A stretch of DNA of 29,452 bases from an uncultured Acetatifactor sp. (GCA_910588225.1 CAJUQT010000049.1:1-29452); one strand, 5' to 3'. Positions 8,843 to 16,720 are shown, numbered from the stretch's first letter. Made by a program: numbers and translations. The notes: generated from the letters alone by a model not told the origin.

Positions 8843-9190
8843 TTACAGCAATATCCAGATTACAATTCCCACCAGTATCCCCGCGGCCACAAACTCCATG
8901 GCACCTCCCAAATATAGAAAGACACTGTGAAACCGGATCTTCCGCCTTGTCTCTTCCAGCCTCTGCCGCAGTTCGAACTGCAGGTCAAAAGCATTTCCAT
9001 CCTCCAGACGTCGAATTCCTTCCATCACAAGGAACTGAATGTCCAGTTCCTCCTCGCAGTCAGCGCACCGTTCCATATGTTCATAAAACTTCTTCAAAGC
9101 AGGATAATCCAGCTTTCTCTCGATGAAATCGGGAATAAGCTTCTCGAACTGCTTGCAGTCCACGCGTTCCCTTCTTCCCCTTATATCCAA
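8843..9190 (-). CDS. Anti-sigma-like zf-HC2 membrane protein
   Basis: A small zinc-binding protein. The N-terminal part has the HxxxCxxC motif (HMERCADC) of the zf-HC2 anti-sigma family. A linker follows, then one C-terminal membrane segment (LGGAMEFVAAGILVGIVIWILL). The topology fits a cytosolic zinc domain anchored in the membrane. The start is uncertain: a TTG at 9190 has the strongest ribosome site (AGGGAGGTGG, 7 bases away), giving 115 residues. A GTG at 9163 would give 106 residues starting VDCKQFEKL, closer to the core domain. No ECF sigma gene lies next to it, so it may not be a true anti-sigma factor. Confidence 0.82.
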   Translation of the reverse strand: MDIRGRRERVDCKQFEKLIPDFIERKLDYPALKKFYEHMERCADCEEELDIQFLVMEGIRRLEDGNAFDLQFELRQRLEETRRKIRFHSVFLYLGGAMEFVAAGILVGIVIWILL

Positions 9191-9216
9191 CTTGCCACCT
9201 CCCTGCAGCTTGATAC

Positions 9217-9245
9217 CATAATTACCCGGCACACAGTGATGTCAA
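9217..9245 (-). promoter_or_regulatory. Candidate promoter of the zf-HC2/polA block
   Basis: On the minus strand TTGACA (9240-9245) is followed after 17 bases by ATTATG (9217-9222), a perfect -35 with a poor -10. The inferred transcript would start near 9210. That excludes the GTG at 9232 as a start and supports the TTG at 9190 or the GTG at 9163. Confidence 0.4.
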
Positions 9246-9289
9246 GACAGCATAAACCGACTTGCATTCTGCGAATACAAAACTTATAT

Positions 9290-10567
9290 TTATACCACAG
9301 CCTTCAGCGCCTGTGCGATATCTGCAATCAGGTCATCCTTATCCTCTATACCACAGCTGATGCGGATTAATTCTGCCGGTACACCCGCTTCTCTCAGCTG
9401 TTCGTCAGTCATCTGGCGATGGGTACTGGATGCAGGGTTCAGGCAGCAGGTTCTGGCATCTGCCACATGGGTCTCAATAGCTGCCAGCTTCAGATTCTTC
9501 ATAAAAATCCCCGCAGCCTCTCCGCCTCCCTTCAATCCGAAGGAAACCACTCCACAACTGCCATCCGGCAGATATTTTTGTGCCAGAGAGTAGTATTTAT
9601 CCCCCGGAAGACCACAGTAATTGACATACGCCACCTTCTCATGTCCGGAAAGGAATTCTGCCACAGCCAGTCCATTCTCACAATGCCGTTTCACACGCAC
9701 ATGCAGACTCTCCAGCCCCAGATTCAGAATAAAGGCATTCTGCGGACTCTGAATGGATCCAAAGTCTCTCATCAGCTGCGCGGTACATTTTGTAATAAAT
9801 GCCCCTTCTTTTCCGAATTTTTCAGCATAGGTAATACCATGATAGCTGTCATCCGGCGTGCAGAGTCCAGGATACTTATCCGCATGTGCCATCCAGTCAA
9901 ATCTGCCGCTGTCCACAATGGCGCCTCCCACTGCCGCACCATGTCCATCCATATATTTTGTGGTGGAATGGGTCACAATATCCGCGCCCCACTCAAAAGG
10001 CCTGCAATTCACAGGTGTCGCAAAAGTATTATCAATAATCAGAGGAACTCCGTGTGCATGAGCACATCGGGCAAATTTCTCGATATCCAGCACGGTCAAA
10101 GCCGGATTGGCAATCGTCTCCCCGAACATGGCCTTTGTATTGTCCCTGAAAGCCGCGTTCAGCTCTTCCTCGGAGGCGTCAGGACTCACAAATGTTACAT
10201 CAATTCCCATCTTTTTCATAGTTACGGAAATCAGGTTAAAAGTTCCGCCATAAATTGTACTGGAAGAGACAATGTGGTCTCCACAGCTGCAGATATTAAA
10301 CAATGCATAAAAGTTGGCCGCCTGCCCGCTGCTGGTCAGCATCCCGGCCGTACCACCTTCCAGCTGGGTAATTTTGGCCGCCACATAGTCGTTGGTAGGA
10401 TTCTGAAGTCTGGTATAGAAATAACCGCTGGCCTCCAAATCAAAAAGCTTCCCCATATCCTCACTGGTATCGTACTTGAAAGTAGTGCTCTGAACAATGG
10501 GAATCTGGCGGGGTTCTCCGTTTCCAGGCGTATAGCCTCCCTGTACACATATGCTGTTTATCTTCAT
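9290..10567 (-). CDS. metY: O-acetylhomoserine aminocarboxypropyltransferase
   Basis: A PLP enzyme of the Cys/Met metabolism family. It most likely makes homocysteine from O-acetylhomoserine and sulfide, the direct sulfhydrylation route to methionine. The 425-residue length and the start MKINSICVQGGYTPGNGEPRQ fit the MetY group better than the shorter MetB/MetC enzymes. The PLP lysine is in HSTTKYMDGHG (about Lys204). SSGQAA binds the phosphate, and IDNTFATP carries the aspartate that contacts the PLP ring nitrogen. I chose the ATG at 10567 because GAGGAGG lies just upstream and a promoter lies just beyond it; the longer reading frame from 10630 would run through that promoter. No S-box or T-box was found. 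The 872-bp element begins 66 bp upstream of its promoter. Confidence 0.93.
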   Translation of the reverse strand: MKINSICVQGGYTPGNGEPRQIPIVQSTTFKYDTSEDMGKLFDLEASGYFYTRLQNPTNDYVAAKITQLEGGTAGMLTSSGQAANFYALFNICSCGDHIVSSSTIYGGTFNLISVTMKKMGIDVTFVSPDASEEELNAAFRDNTKAMFGETIANPALTVLDIEKFARCAHAHGVPLIIDNTFATPVNCRPFEWGADIVTHSTTKYMDGHGAAVGGAIVDSGRFDWMAHADKYPGLCTPDDSYHGITYAEKFGKEGAFITKCTAQLMRDFGSIQSPQNAFILNLGLESLHVRVKRHCENGLAVAEFLSGHEKVAYVNYCGLPGDKYYSLAQKYLPDGSCGVVSFGLKGGGEAAGIFMKNLKLAAIETHVADARTCCLNPASSTHRQMTDEQLREAGVPAELIRISCGIEDKDDLIADIAQALKAVV

Positions 10568-10601
10568 TACTGTCTCCTCCTCACTCAAAAACTCTTTTTC
10601 C

Positions 10602-10630
10602 AGTATACACATTCGGAATGGGAAATTCAA
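10602..10630 (-). promoter_or_regulatory. Sigma-A promoter of metY
   Basis: On the minus strand TTGAAT (10625-10630) and TATACT (10602-10607) are separated by 17 bases. Transcription would start near 10595, giving a leader of about 28 bases that holds GAGGAGG. The short leader leaves no room for a riboswitch. Confidence 0.65.
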
Positions 10631-11038
10631 CCTTTTATCGTTCTGAAATGGAAATTACAGTGGAATCGGGGGGCAGAGGCTGAGATTTTCTAAAAATTCG
10701 CGTTTAATTCACTAAGAGCGATGCCTCCTGCAAGGACCTTTATGATCCTGAGGCCCAGGGCAAATTCCTGACAAAGCCCAACAAGGGGCTGCCGCCTAGG
10801 GCCAGGGTTCCTGCAAGGATTTATAGAAGGCCTCCGCCTGTTTTTTCGCAAGCTTTTATATGAAGTACCGCAGTCTGGTTTGCCATTTTAGCATTCTGTA
10901 TAGCCCGGTAAGTATAGAGTAAGTTAAGAACGCAGGAAAAGACAGCCTGTATGCAGCTATAGTAACATCCACTAAACACACAGGATAAAAACGCCCAGTT
11001 CGATATCTGTACCATACTGTTTAACCTGCTGAGAAACA

Positions 11039-11210
11039 GGCAGAGGAGGCCGGGAGCTCTTTTCGAAAGCACCAGGGGGTGCTTTTAGCAGAGAGGAAAT
11101 CCACTGCCTACTGAAACTTAGGTGCGGTACTTTCGCGCCTTAGTTTCTGTTGGCAGTTAGTTCCTCGGCGCGTTACCCCGCCGAGGAAAGAGCTCCCGGC
11201 CTACTCTGCC
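11039..11210 (+). other. Predicted four-way-junction core of the element
   Basis: A closing stem pairs 11039-11062 with 11187-11210 (24 positions, one mismatch). Inside it are three hairpins. Hairpin A is AAAGCACC (11066-11073) with GGTGCTTT (11078-11085), loop AGGG. Hairpin B pairs ACTGCC (11103-11108) with GGCAGT (11152-11157), and then 11113-11126 with 11134-11147 (one mismatch, one G-U). Hairpin C is TTCCTCGGCG (11161-11170) with CGCCGAGGAA (11179-11188), sharing two bases with the closing stem. The G-U pair in B would be an A-C mismatch on the other strand, so plus-strand RNA is favoured if it is transcribed. It could equally be a DNA cruciform. Confidence 0.7.
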
Positions 11211-11258
11211 GTCCCTTTGCTTTAACCCTGACTTTCTGCAGAAACCCGAGCCTTAGGC

Positions 11259-11510
11259 GGCAGGATCTTGTAAAGCCTTGCAGGAATCCCTGACTTCGGC
11301 GGCAGGCCCCCTGTAAAGCATTACAGGAATCCCAAATTTCGGCGTCAGGCCCTGTAAAGCCTTGCAGGACTCCTGGACTTCGGCAGCAGGCTCCCATAAA
11401 GCCTTGCGGGAATCCCGGACTTAGACGGCAGGCCCCTGTAAAGTATTGCAGGAATCCCTGACTATAACAGCAGCCTTCCAGCAGAACATTACAGGGAATT
11501 TGCCTTCGGC
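11259..11510 (+). repeat. Six tandem ~42-bp hairpin units in the right arm of the element
   Basis: Units run 11259-11300, 11301-11343, 11344-11384, 11385-11426, 11427-11468 and 11469-11510; the outer end 11511-11567 is a seventh, diverged unit. Most hold a 7-bp hairpin of the form CCTGTAA-AGCC-TTGCAGG. Unit 2 has TTACAGG, turning a T-G pair into T-A. Unit 4 has CCC with GGG instead of CCT with AGG, a compensatory change. The units directly abut with no unique spacers, so this is not a CRISPR array. Confidence 0.8.
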
Positions 11511-11555
11511 TTCAGGATCATAAAGGTTCTTGCAGGAGGCACCGCTCTTAGTGAA

Positions 11556-13022
11556 TTAAACGCGAATATCCTTCTCTGCCCCTCCCGTTTCCATAGCCCC
11601 CGGAAGCCGCCTGCGAATGAGCTTATTTTTCAGATTCTTCCAATCAAAAGGAATCAGTGGATACATATAGCTCTTCCGGGATACAGTCCTATTGCAGCAC
11701 ACAGACAGCACAGACAGCAAAATACCTCCGATGTATCCCCATACATGAAACCACTGTGTCAGAAGCAATGTGATAATACGCATAAATTTCAGCGCATATC
11801 CCAGCTCATAGTTGGACTGTGTATAATTGGCAATGGCCACAAAGGCCATATAAAGCATAACCTCGCTTGAGAACCATCCGCTGTTTACGGAGAATTCTCC
11901 CAGCACCAGTGCCGCCATGACACTCAACGGCGTACTGAGCATATTGGGTGTGTTGATGGCGGCAAGCTTCAGGCCGTCTATGGCCAGTTCCAATACCAGA
12001 AACTGCCAGATTAGCGGCAGATTGGGTTCTTCCTTCAACATAATAAAGGAAAAACTTTCCGGTATCCACCTGTCATTGTTAATCAGAAGCAGGAATGTTG
12101 GTGTTACCAGATAGGTCAGAAGAGTTATCAGGAACCTGGTAACCCGCAGATAGGTTCCTGTCACAGGTGGAAAATAATAGTCGTCCGCCTCCTCAATGAC
12201 ATCAAAAATCGTGGTAGGCAGAATCATTGCAGACGGGGAGTTATCCACCAAAATGACAATGTTGCCTTCCAAAACTTGAGCTGCGGCGGCATCAGGGCGC
12301 TCCGTATATTTAAATTTGGGAAACGGATTATACCATTTTCTCTGATAGAGACATTCCGCCAGGGATTCCTGGTTCATGATCAGGGAATCAGCTTTAATAT
12401 TCTGGATTTTTTTTCGTATTTCCTCCAAAAAGTCCCTGTCCACCCGCTCGCTCATATAGCATAATGCAATATCTGTCCGGGAGCTTTCTCCGGCACTTAA
12501 CATTTCCATGTGCAGATTTGTACTCCTGATTCTGCGCCGAATCAAGGCAGTATTCGAGACAAGCGTCTCCACAAACCCGTCCTTGGAACCTCGCAATGTC
12601 TTATCCTTTTCCGGTTCTTCCACTCCCCTGGAGGGATAGGTTCTGGAGTCAATCAGAAGTGCCTTTGTGTAACCGTCCAAAAGCAGAATAAACATTCCGG
12701 AAAGCAGGGCCTGTACCAAAGTATCCCATTTGTCTTCAATGTCCACCTCCACATAGGGCGTGAACTGCTTTGACAGGCCGTGCATATCTTCCGGCATTTT
12801 GTCCGGAGTCAAATCCATGAAATACTGCAGAAGCTTCTGTACCAGATCATCCTTACAGAAACCATCTATCAGATACATACACGCTTCTTTTCCGCCGATA
12901 TGGACTACTCGATAAATGATATCAAAATTTTTATCCACATCCAGTCTGCTGTTCAGATATGTCATATCAGCCTGCAGAGAACCTGTAATTCTACCCTTTG
13001 CAAAATTATTTTTTTCTATCAT
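11556..13022 (-). CDS. spoVAF: Stage V sporulation protein AF (GerA family)
   Basis: A 488-residue protein of the spore germination GerA/SpoVAF family, an inner spore-membrane protein linked to dipicolinic acid channel function and germination. The N-terminal soluble domain (FDIIYRVVHIGGKEACMYLIDGFCKDD) matches SpoVAF better than the germinant receptor A subunits. The motif GNIVILVDNSPSAMILPTTIFD and the run RRRIRSTNLHME are family hallmarks, followed by several membrane segments. The ATG at 13022 has AAAAGGAG in front. Its last residues (IRV) and TAA stop are written by the end of the 872-bp element, so the natural C terminus was probably replaced over a few residues. No other spoVA genes are next to it. 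Confidence 0.92.
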   Translation of the reverse strand: MIEKNNFAKGRITGSLQADMTYLNSRLDVDKNFDIIYRVVHIGGKEACMYLIDGFCKDDLVQKLLQYFMDLTPDKMPEDMHGLSKQFTPYVEVDIEDKWDTLVQALLSGMFILLLDGYTKALLIDSRTYPSRGVEEPEKDKTLRGSKDGFVETLVSNTALIRRRIRSTNLHMEMLSAGESSRTDIALCYMSERVDRDFLEEIRKKIQNIKADSLIMNQESLAECLYQRKWYNPFPKFKYTERPDAAAAQVLEGNIVILVDNSPSAMILPTTIFDVIEEADDYYFPPVTGTYLRVTRFLITLLTYLVTPTFLLLINNDRWIPESFSFIMLKEEPNLPLIWQFLVLELAIDGLKLAAINTPNMLSTPLSVMAALVLGEFSVNSGWFSSEVMLYMAFVAIANYTQSNYELGYALKFMRIITLLLTQWFHVWGYIGGILLSVLSVCCNRTVSRKSYMYPLIPFDWKNLKNKLIRRRLPGAMETGGAEKDIRV

Positions 13023-13092
13023 AAAAACTCCTTTTCAGCCATGATTTCGCTTCTCTTTTACGCTTATCATGACCAGATCAGGAGTTTTTATG
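13020..13092 (-). promoter_or_regulatory. Inverted repeat sequestering the spoVAF start
   Basis: On the minus strand the ribosome site and start codon of spoVAF read GGAGTTTTTATG (13031-13020). A perfect 12-base complement lies 49 bases upstream (13081-13092). A nested 6-bp pair CATGAT/ATCATG (13040-13045 with 13066-13071) lies inside the loop. If the mRNA includes this leader, the start would be closed in a hairpin. Confidence 0.6.
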
Positions 13093-13155
13093 CGATAGGC
13101 CGCTATCTGCTTTCACCGGCCCTTATACCGTGTGCCGTATCATTTTTACAGTTTC

Positions 13156-13668
13156 TTAAAGAGTGGTGCTTCCCAGACCTCCATTGCGCACTCCGTCTGC
13201 CTCGTCATCCACGGTAATGCCGTATTCAATGAAGATTCCCTGGGCAAAACCGGTTCCACGAGCTATCTCCACGGATTTCCCCTCATTGGTATCGTTGGTC
13301 ATTTTTATAAAAATATGACCTTCATTGTCGGAATAATAGTAATCACTGTCAATAATTCCCACTGTATTATTCATCTGCAGACGATATTTGAATCCGAGAC
13401 CGCTTCTGGGATACAGTTTTAAAACCCATTCCTCGTCTATTTTTACTCGAATCCCCGTCGGTATCTTTATTGTCTCACCCGGCATCAGCAAAAAAGAGAA
13501 AGGAGCAAAAAAGTCATAACCTGCGCTCCCCCTTGTGGCACGTCTGGGAAGTATCAGCTGTTCATATATTTCCCGAATCTCCGCGTCTGAATACTGCGGA
13601 AAGTCTTCCTGCACCGCGCTGGCAAACTTGTCCGGACTTACCTTAAAAAACTGTGCAATTCGCTTCAT
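13156..13668 (-). CDS. dut: dUTP diphosphatase
   Basis: A trimeric dUTPase that hydrolyses dUTP to dUMP and pyrophosphate, keeping uracil out of DNA and feeding thymidylate synthesis. All five motifs are present: ATRGSAGYDF (44-53), PRSGLGFK (87-94), VGIIDSDY (103-110), RGTGFAQGIF (137-146) and RNGGLGSTT (161-169). The last has Leu where most have Phe. The product is 170 residues, about 25 longer than typical because of a helical N-terminal extension that I do not recognise. It lies downstream of nrdDG in the same direction, consistent with dNTP metabolism, but a 165-base gap with a strong hairpin separates them. Confidence 0.92.
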   Translation of the reverse strand: MKRIAQFFKVSPDKFASAVQEDFPQYSDAEIREIYEQLILPRRATRGSAGYDFFAPFSFLLMPGETIKIPTGIRVKIDEEWVLKLYPRSGLGFKYRLQMNNTVGIIDSDYYYSDNEGHIFIKMTNDTNEGKSVEIARGTGFAQGIFIEYGITVDDEADGVRNGGLGSTTL

Positions 13669-13731
13669 TGTAGTCTCGTGTCCTTTTTCTCAACTTATGC
13701 ATCTCAATGCAACATCTGTTTTCATATGCTC

Positions 13732-13765
13732 TGTAACAGTTCAGACAGAACACTGAACTGTTACA
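13732..13765. other. Perfect 13-bp hairpin between nrdG and dut
   Basis: TGTAACAGTTCAG (13732-13744) and CTGAACTGTTACA (13753-13765) are perfect complements with an 8-base loop. No T run follows on the minus strand, so it is not a standard terminator for nrdG. It lies 64 bases upstream of the dut start and may be an operator or an mRNA processing stem. Confidence 0.6.
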
Positions 13766-13833
13766 ATGCTCTCTGAAATCAGCATATTCATCACTATCCC
13801 AAGTTCCATTTCAGGAATATTTCAGCCTATCCA

Positions 13834-14394
13834 TCAGTCACAGCATCCGCATATATTGTCCGGCTGCTCCGTCTTCCTGTAATATTGTGCATAATCTCCA
13901 CAGTGCAGCACCGGAACAGAGCAGTCCTCCTGCCGAAGCGTCTTCTGCACGTCAATCACCCGCTGGTTGGCACTCCCTTTCCATAAAAGCTTCGTATCCC
14001 TCTCCTCCAGATGAAATTCTCCGTCTACCAGAACGTCAATATATTGCATCATGGCCAGATGGCAGATATTTTCCCAGCTGTCTCCGGTATAGAGCCAGAT
14101 GGTTTTATGTGGATAGCGGGATTTAATCTCCGCCATCAAAGCTCTCACGTCCAGACTGTTGGCGGAATGCAGCGGATCTCCGCCGGAAAAGGTAATTCCG
14201 GAGATATAACTTTTATCCAGCTCATCAAAAATTTCCTGCCTGGCAGCCGCGTCAAAGGCAAGTCCACCGTCAGGATCCCATGTGACAGGATTCTGGCATC
14301 CTTTGCAGCAATGTTCACAACCTGCCACCCAAAGCACCACCCGCAGACCATCTCCGTTCAGCATGTCGTCCGTGGTTATATTATGGTATCGCAT
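13834..14394 (-). CDS. nrdG: Anaerobic ribonucleotide reductase activating protein
   Basis: The radical SAM activase that generates the glycyl radical on NrdD. The 186-residue product carries the CxxxCxxC cluster motif in CEHCCKGC (Cys26, Cys30, Cys33; an extra Cys lies at 29). The SAM-binding GGDPL motif follows in FSGGDPLHSAN. Its ATG overlaps the nrdD stop codon by one base (TAATG), which indicates translational coupling. The C terminus ends in a cysteine cluster, CGCCD. Confidence 0.96.
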   Translation of the reverse strand: MRYHNITTDDMLNGDGLRVVLWVAGCEHCCKGCQNPVTWDPDGGLAFDAAARQEIFDELDKSYISGITFSGGDPLHSANSLDVRALMAEIKSRYPHKTIWLYTGDSWENICHLAMMQYIDVLVDGEFHLEERDTKLLWKGSANQRVIDVQKTLRQEDCSVPVLHCGDYAQYYRKTEQPDNICGCCD

Positions 14395-16583
14395 TACATA
14401 CTTTTCCTTTCTGCAATCTCCGCCATTTTAGCCTCGTTCAACCTGGTATCCCCATGGACGCGGGAATAGGAAAGATACCCGTTCATACGATCTATTTTGG
14501 TCAGATTACGACTTCCACATTTAGGGCATATATCCATCTCCAGCTCCTGATGTCCGCAATCGTCGCAATAGGCAAGCGAAAGATTTACTCCTTCATAAAA
14601 GCCAAGCTCCATAGCCCGGCGAATCAGAGTTCTGACCGCTTCAATATTATAGTCAATGGGATATTTCACATACTGAATCTTACCGCCATTGCTCAAATCC
14701 CAGAAGCGGTTCTCCAAATCCTGCTTCTGAATCGGTGTGATATCTTCTGCCACATGGCAATGAAAGCTGTTGCTTACATATTCCCTGTCGGAGACTCCCT
14801 CGATAATGCCATATTTATTGCGGAACTGCTTTACCTGCAGGCCGCAGAGATTCTCCGCCGGCGTACCATAGATGGCATATAGATTACCATCCGCCTCCTT
14901 AAACTCATTGATACGCTTGTTAATATATTCCAGCACATCAAGGGCAAACTGGCCATCCTCAACCAGCGATTTCCCATTATAAAGCTCCTGCAGTTCATTC
15001 AGTGCAGTAATGCCAAAACTGGCTGTGGCAGACTTTAAAAGCGGTTTGATTTTATCCGTAAGCTTCAGATTTCCTCCCAGGAATCCGCCTTCGCAGTAAG
15101 CCAGCGGATTGGTGGAGGCCCTCATTTCTCCAAGGTATGCATAGGTACGGATATGAAGCTGACGAATCAGATTCAGATAGTAATCCAGCACCTCATAGAA
15201 ATCACGGCTCTCCTTTCTTGCTTTGGCCAGTATCATTGGAAGATGCAGGGATACAGCTCCGATGTTAAACCGGCCCACAAATACAGGCTTGTCCTGCTCG
15301 TCCGCCGGATGCATACCGCCTCTCTCGTACCAGGGGGACAGAAATGCTCTGCATCCCATGGGAGACACAATACGTCCATACTGCTTATACATACTTGCCA
15401 CGTACCCCTTACCTGTCAGGCTCAGCCAGTCCGGATACATGGTTTTAGAAGAGCATTCCACCCCCATCTCAAATACATCTTCCAGCGGCTTCCCGGGTCC
15501 ATGCAGATTCTCATCATACAGAAATACAATCTTTGGAAACAGCACAGGTTTCTTGTGCTCCTTTTTCCCCTGACCGCCTTTACGCACCTGCAGCATGGTA
15601 ACTGTTGCAAGCCTGGCAAATCTTCCAGTGCCGGTTCCGGCAGTCACGGTAATAAAAGGATAATCTCCCCGGCTGCTTCCCACTGTATTAAATTTATATT
15701 CCCAGCCCTGAAACCCCTGTTCATACTCCCGCACTACATCCTCATATGCTTCCGTCTCCGCCTTCTCCTTGTCGATACCCAGCTTCAGATATTTTTCAAT
15801 ATAACGGTGATAAGATTTCTCGGCATATGGCTCCAGAATCAAATCAACACTGGGAACGGTAAATCCGCCGTATTGCTGGCTGGCCGCACTTAGCACAATA
15901 TCTCCAATGACATCGAATGCCACATCCAGGGACTTTGGCTCGTTATACCATACATTTCCCATCTCAAAACCGCCGTTCAGCACATTCTGAACATCAAACA
16001 GACAGCAGTTCATGGTATCTCTTCTGGCAGACATATCATGAACATAAATGTATCCGTCACGGCAGGCCTGTATCTCCTCTGTTGTCATAAAGAATTTCTG
16101 ATACAGCTCCTTATTCAGCTGATTGAAGACCAGACTCCTCTTCGTAGCAACCAGCGCAGAATCTGTATTGGCATTTTCCTTATCGCCAATATACATGATA
16201 GACTGGCTCTTTTTGTATACATCATCCAGCATCCGCACAAAATCCTGTTTATAATTGCGGTAGTCCCTATAGCTTTTCGCAACCACAGGCTTCACCTGTT
16301 CCAAAGCGCTCTCTACAATATTATGCATCACAGGAATGGGAACTTCCTCAAGATTCAGTTCATTTACCTTATCAATTACATCCTGGCAGATACGGCATTC
16401 TTCTTCTACTGTAAATTTGGTCAATGCCCTGTAAGCACTCTTGGCTACGGCATCAATTACCTTCTGTACATTGAACACTTCCCTGCTTCCGTCTTTCTTA
16501 ATGACATATACATCCTTCTCCGGTCTGTACACTTCTCCGTAATTGACTTTTTCCCTGACTGACTGTTCAAAATTACTTGCCAT
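14394..16583 (-). CDS. nrdD: Anaerobic (class III) ribonucleoside-triphosphate reductase
   Basis: A glycyl-radical enzyme that reduces ribonucleoside triphosphates to dNTPs under anaerobic conditions. The 729-residue product has an N-terminal ATP-cone (VYVIKKDGSREVFNVQKVIDAV). The central barrel carries the active-site Cys loop MGCRAFLSPW. The C-terminal zinc site is CDDCG...CPKCG, followed by the glycyl-radical loop RMNGYL. The start MASNFEQSVREKVNYG at 16583 is chosen because the upstream alternative is a TTG at 16613 with poor spacing; AAGGG lies about 12 bases before the ATG. A strong promoter and two NrdR-like boxes lie upstream. Confidence 0.95.
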   Translation of the reverse strand: MASNFEQSVREKVNYGEVYRPEKDVYVIKKDGSREVFNVQKVIDAVAKSAYRALTKFTVEEECRICQDVIDKVNELNLEEVPIPVMHNIVESALEQVKPVVAKSYRDYRNYKQDFVRMLDDVYKKSQSIMYIGDKENANTDSALVATKRSLVFNQLNKELYQKFFMTTEEIQACRDGYIYVHDMSARRDTMNCCLFDVQNVLNGGFEMGNVWYNEPKSLDVAFDVIGDIVLSAASQQYGGFTVPSVDLILEPYAEKSYHRYIEKYLKLGIDKEKAETEAYEDVVREYEQGFQGWEYKFNTVGSSRGDYPFITVTAGTGTGRFARLATVTMLQVRKGGQGKKEHKKPVLFPKIVFLYDENLHGPGKPLEDVFEMGVECSSKTMYPDWLSLTGKGYVASMYKQYGRIVSPMGCRAFLSPWYERGGMHPADEQDKPVFVGRFNIGAVSLHLPMILAKARKESRDFYEVLDYYLNLIRQLHIRTYAYLGEMRASTNPLAYCEGGFLGGNLKLTDKIKPLLKSATASFGITALNELQELYNGKSLVEDGQFALDVLEYINKRINEFKEADGNLYAIYGTPAENLCGLQVKQFRNKYGIIEGVSDREYVSNSFHCHVAEDITPIQKQDLENRFWDLSNGGKIQYVKYPIDYNIEAVRTLIRRAMELGFYEGVNLSLAYCDDCGHQELEMDICPKCGSRNLTKIDRMNGYLSYSRVHGDTRLNEAKMAEIAERKSM

Positions 16584-16662
16584 TTTCTCAAATCCCTTCT
16601 GAAATACTATCAAATCCTATCTCTTTGCTGCTATTCCCCTCAATCACTCTTCCGAATTTTAC

Positions 16663-16708
16663 ATACAAAATATCGTGTCCGAACATCTTTTCGCCCAATA
16701 TATAGTAG
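16663..16708. promoter_or_regulatory. Pair of NrdR-box-like sites before nrdD
   Basis: Two 16-base sites resemble the NrdR box (ACACWATATATWGTGT). The first is 16663-16678, whose complement begins ACACGATATTTTGT (13 of 16). The second is 16693-16708, with core CAATATATAGTA (about 11 of 16). Their starts are 30 bases apart, close to the three helical turns typical of NrdR site pairs. They lie just downstream of the nrdD promoter, a repressing position. Confidence 0.5.
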
Positions 16709-16720
16709 CGGGTAACTATC

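Larger units (their letters stand above)
10696..11567. repeat. 872-bp non-coding element with terminal inverted repeats
   Basis: Both ends begin ATTCGCGTTTAATTCAC and stay alike for about 75 bases (10696-10770 against the complement of 11493-11567, about five mismatches). Inside are degenerate ~42-bp repeat units: about three in the left arm and seven in the right arm, pointing toward each other. A long palindromic core lies at 11039-11210. No credible coding region or transposase is present, and no clear target duplication was found. The right end overlaps the last codons and stop of spoVAF. A second copy starts at 29348. This fits a MITE-like non-autonomous element or a repeated structured RNA; I do not recognise a named family. 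Confidence 0.85.

Noticed and set aside
10568..10695. SAM riboswitch or T-box before metY
   Set aside because: The promoter lies within 65 bases of the start codon, leaving too short a leader.
10821..11072. 83-codon minus-strand open frame inside the 872-bp element
   Set aside because: It runs into the closing stem of the palindromic core, its product has no recognisable domain, and no convincing ribosome site was identified for it.
11173..11397. 74-codon minus-strand open frame over the tandem units
   Set aside because: The product is only a 14-residue periodic translation of the 42-bp repeats; 42 is a multiple of three, so frames stay open by chance.
11259..11510. Possible CRISPR array
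   Set aside because: Units abut directly, are degenerate, and have no unique spacers; no cas genes are near.
10690..11575. Target site duplication around the 872-bp element
   Set aside because: The bases just outside the two ends (AAAA on the left, ATCC on the right) do not match beyond chance.
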